Positions 63,721 through 64,000 of a stretch of 64,000 nucleotides of DNA are shown in pieces. Numbering within the stretch: position 1 is the first letter of the stretch; every line of letters begins with the position of its first letter. This DNA comes from Sphingobium ummariense RL-3 (GTDB lineage Bacteria; Pseudomonadota; Alphaproteobacteria; Sphingomonadales; Sphingomonadaceae). The stretch is from NCBI RefSeq assembly GCF_000447205.1, contig NZ_AUWY01000047.1, forward strand, positions 1-64,000, read 5' to 3'. Under the pieces are notes generated by a model. It did not search any database and was not told where the DNA came from. It saw only the letters and a list, made by a program, of their open reading frames with translations. Position numbers and translations under genes: made by a program.

Positions 63721-64000
63721 AGCGCCTGCCGGTTCAGCCGCAGGGCATTGGTGACGACACTGACCGAGGACAGAGCCATCGCAGCGGCGGCGATCATCGG
63801 CGAGAGCAGGATGCCGAACAGCGGATAGAGCAGGCCTGCCGCGACCGGCACCCCGGCGGCGTTGTAGATGAAGGCGAACAGCAGGTTCTGGCGGATGTTC
63901 GACATGGTCGCCTGGCTCAGGCGCCGGGCGCGTACGATGCCGGTCAAGTCGCCCTTGAGCAGGGTCACGCCCGCGCTTTCTATGGCGACATCGGTGCCCG
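63717..64000 (-). CDS. copA: Copper-translocating P-type ATPase, C-terminal part (5' end outside window)
   Basis: The last 94 codons of a P1B ATPase: [18 protein letters not shown] is the end of the phosphorylation domain, and [22 protein letters not shown] plus [23 protein letters not shown] are the last two membrane helices with the NxxxxN/MxxSS Cu(I)-binding residues. It exports Cu(I) from the cytoplasm. The frame runs past the end of the window. Confidence 0.93.
   Translation of the reverse strand, partial: GTDVAIESAGVTLLKGDLTGIVRARRLSQATMSNIRQNLLFAFIYNAAGVPVAAGLLYPLFGILLSPMIAAAAMALSSVSVVTNALRLNRQAL

Overview
The window reads as a GC-rich alphaproteobacterial replicon, most likely a sphingomonad (Sphingomonas, Sphingobium or a relative). 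The reasons are the protein style of the OmpA, lnt, metK and trmB genes, a large TonB-dependent receptor, sphingomonad-type palindromic repeats, an IS5/IS427-group element, IS6100, a near-match to a CtrA box, and an HWE-family histidine kinase. Nothing in the sequence fixes the species.

Layout. 1-2.3 kb: the end of an OmpA-family gene, a hypothetical gene, and a 750-bp inverted-repeat element that encloses a broken IS200-like transposase. 2.4-6.5 kb: a redox and stress group (three short-chain dehydrogenases, a tautomerase, a small membrane protein, a LysR regulator). 7.2-14 kb: housekeeping genes trmB, metK, lnt and a DedA/YqaA protein, with a sulfotransferase gene between metK and trmB, then a TonB-like protein. 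14.2-21.5 kb: a YdeP-type molybdoenzyme, a glutathione transferase, ahpC/ahpF, and two orphan regulators. 21.8-35.1 kb: a gluconate locus made of GntP permease, GntR regulator, IS5 element and gluconokinase, followed by two paralogous secreted proteins of about 1,010 residues that flank a TonB-dependent receptor. Each paralog joins two pectate-lyase/GH55-type beta-helix halves to a gluconolactonase-like propeller.

35.1-51.9 kb is one long minus-strand surface-polysaccharide block. Its upstream part makes CDP-3,6-dideoxyhexose and probably a branched derivative (rfbG, rfbH, an HpcH-type aldolase, a ThDP enzyme, a HAD phosphatase, an epimerase/reductase). Its downstream part is an export and assembly operon (SLBB export protein, Wzz/GumC-like protein, GT2, GtrA, GT87, beta-helix protein, GT39, M23 peptidase) whose reading frames overlap or nearly touch. 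The first gene of the pathway, rfbF, is cut by IS6100, and the gene on the other side of IS6100 is cut as well, with no target duplication, so the element marks a rearrangement junction.

52.8-64 kb looks like an accessory stress and metal island: a truncated sugar isomerase, a decayed sulfite-oxidase-like gene, transglutaminase, esterase, a frameshifted antiporter, a receiver protein plus HWE kinase behind a likely EcfG promoter, a second groES(frameshifted)/groEL pair, DUF305, CueR, and the end of a copper ATPase.

The strongest candidate for a new system is the gluconate-coupled beta-helix/propeller/TonB receptor locus. It has a palindrome shared between the gluconokinase/enzyme divergent region and the receptor leader. 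The branched-sugar pathway and its IS6100 lesion come next.
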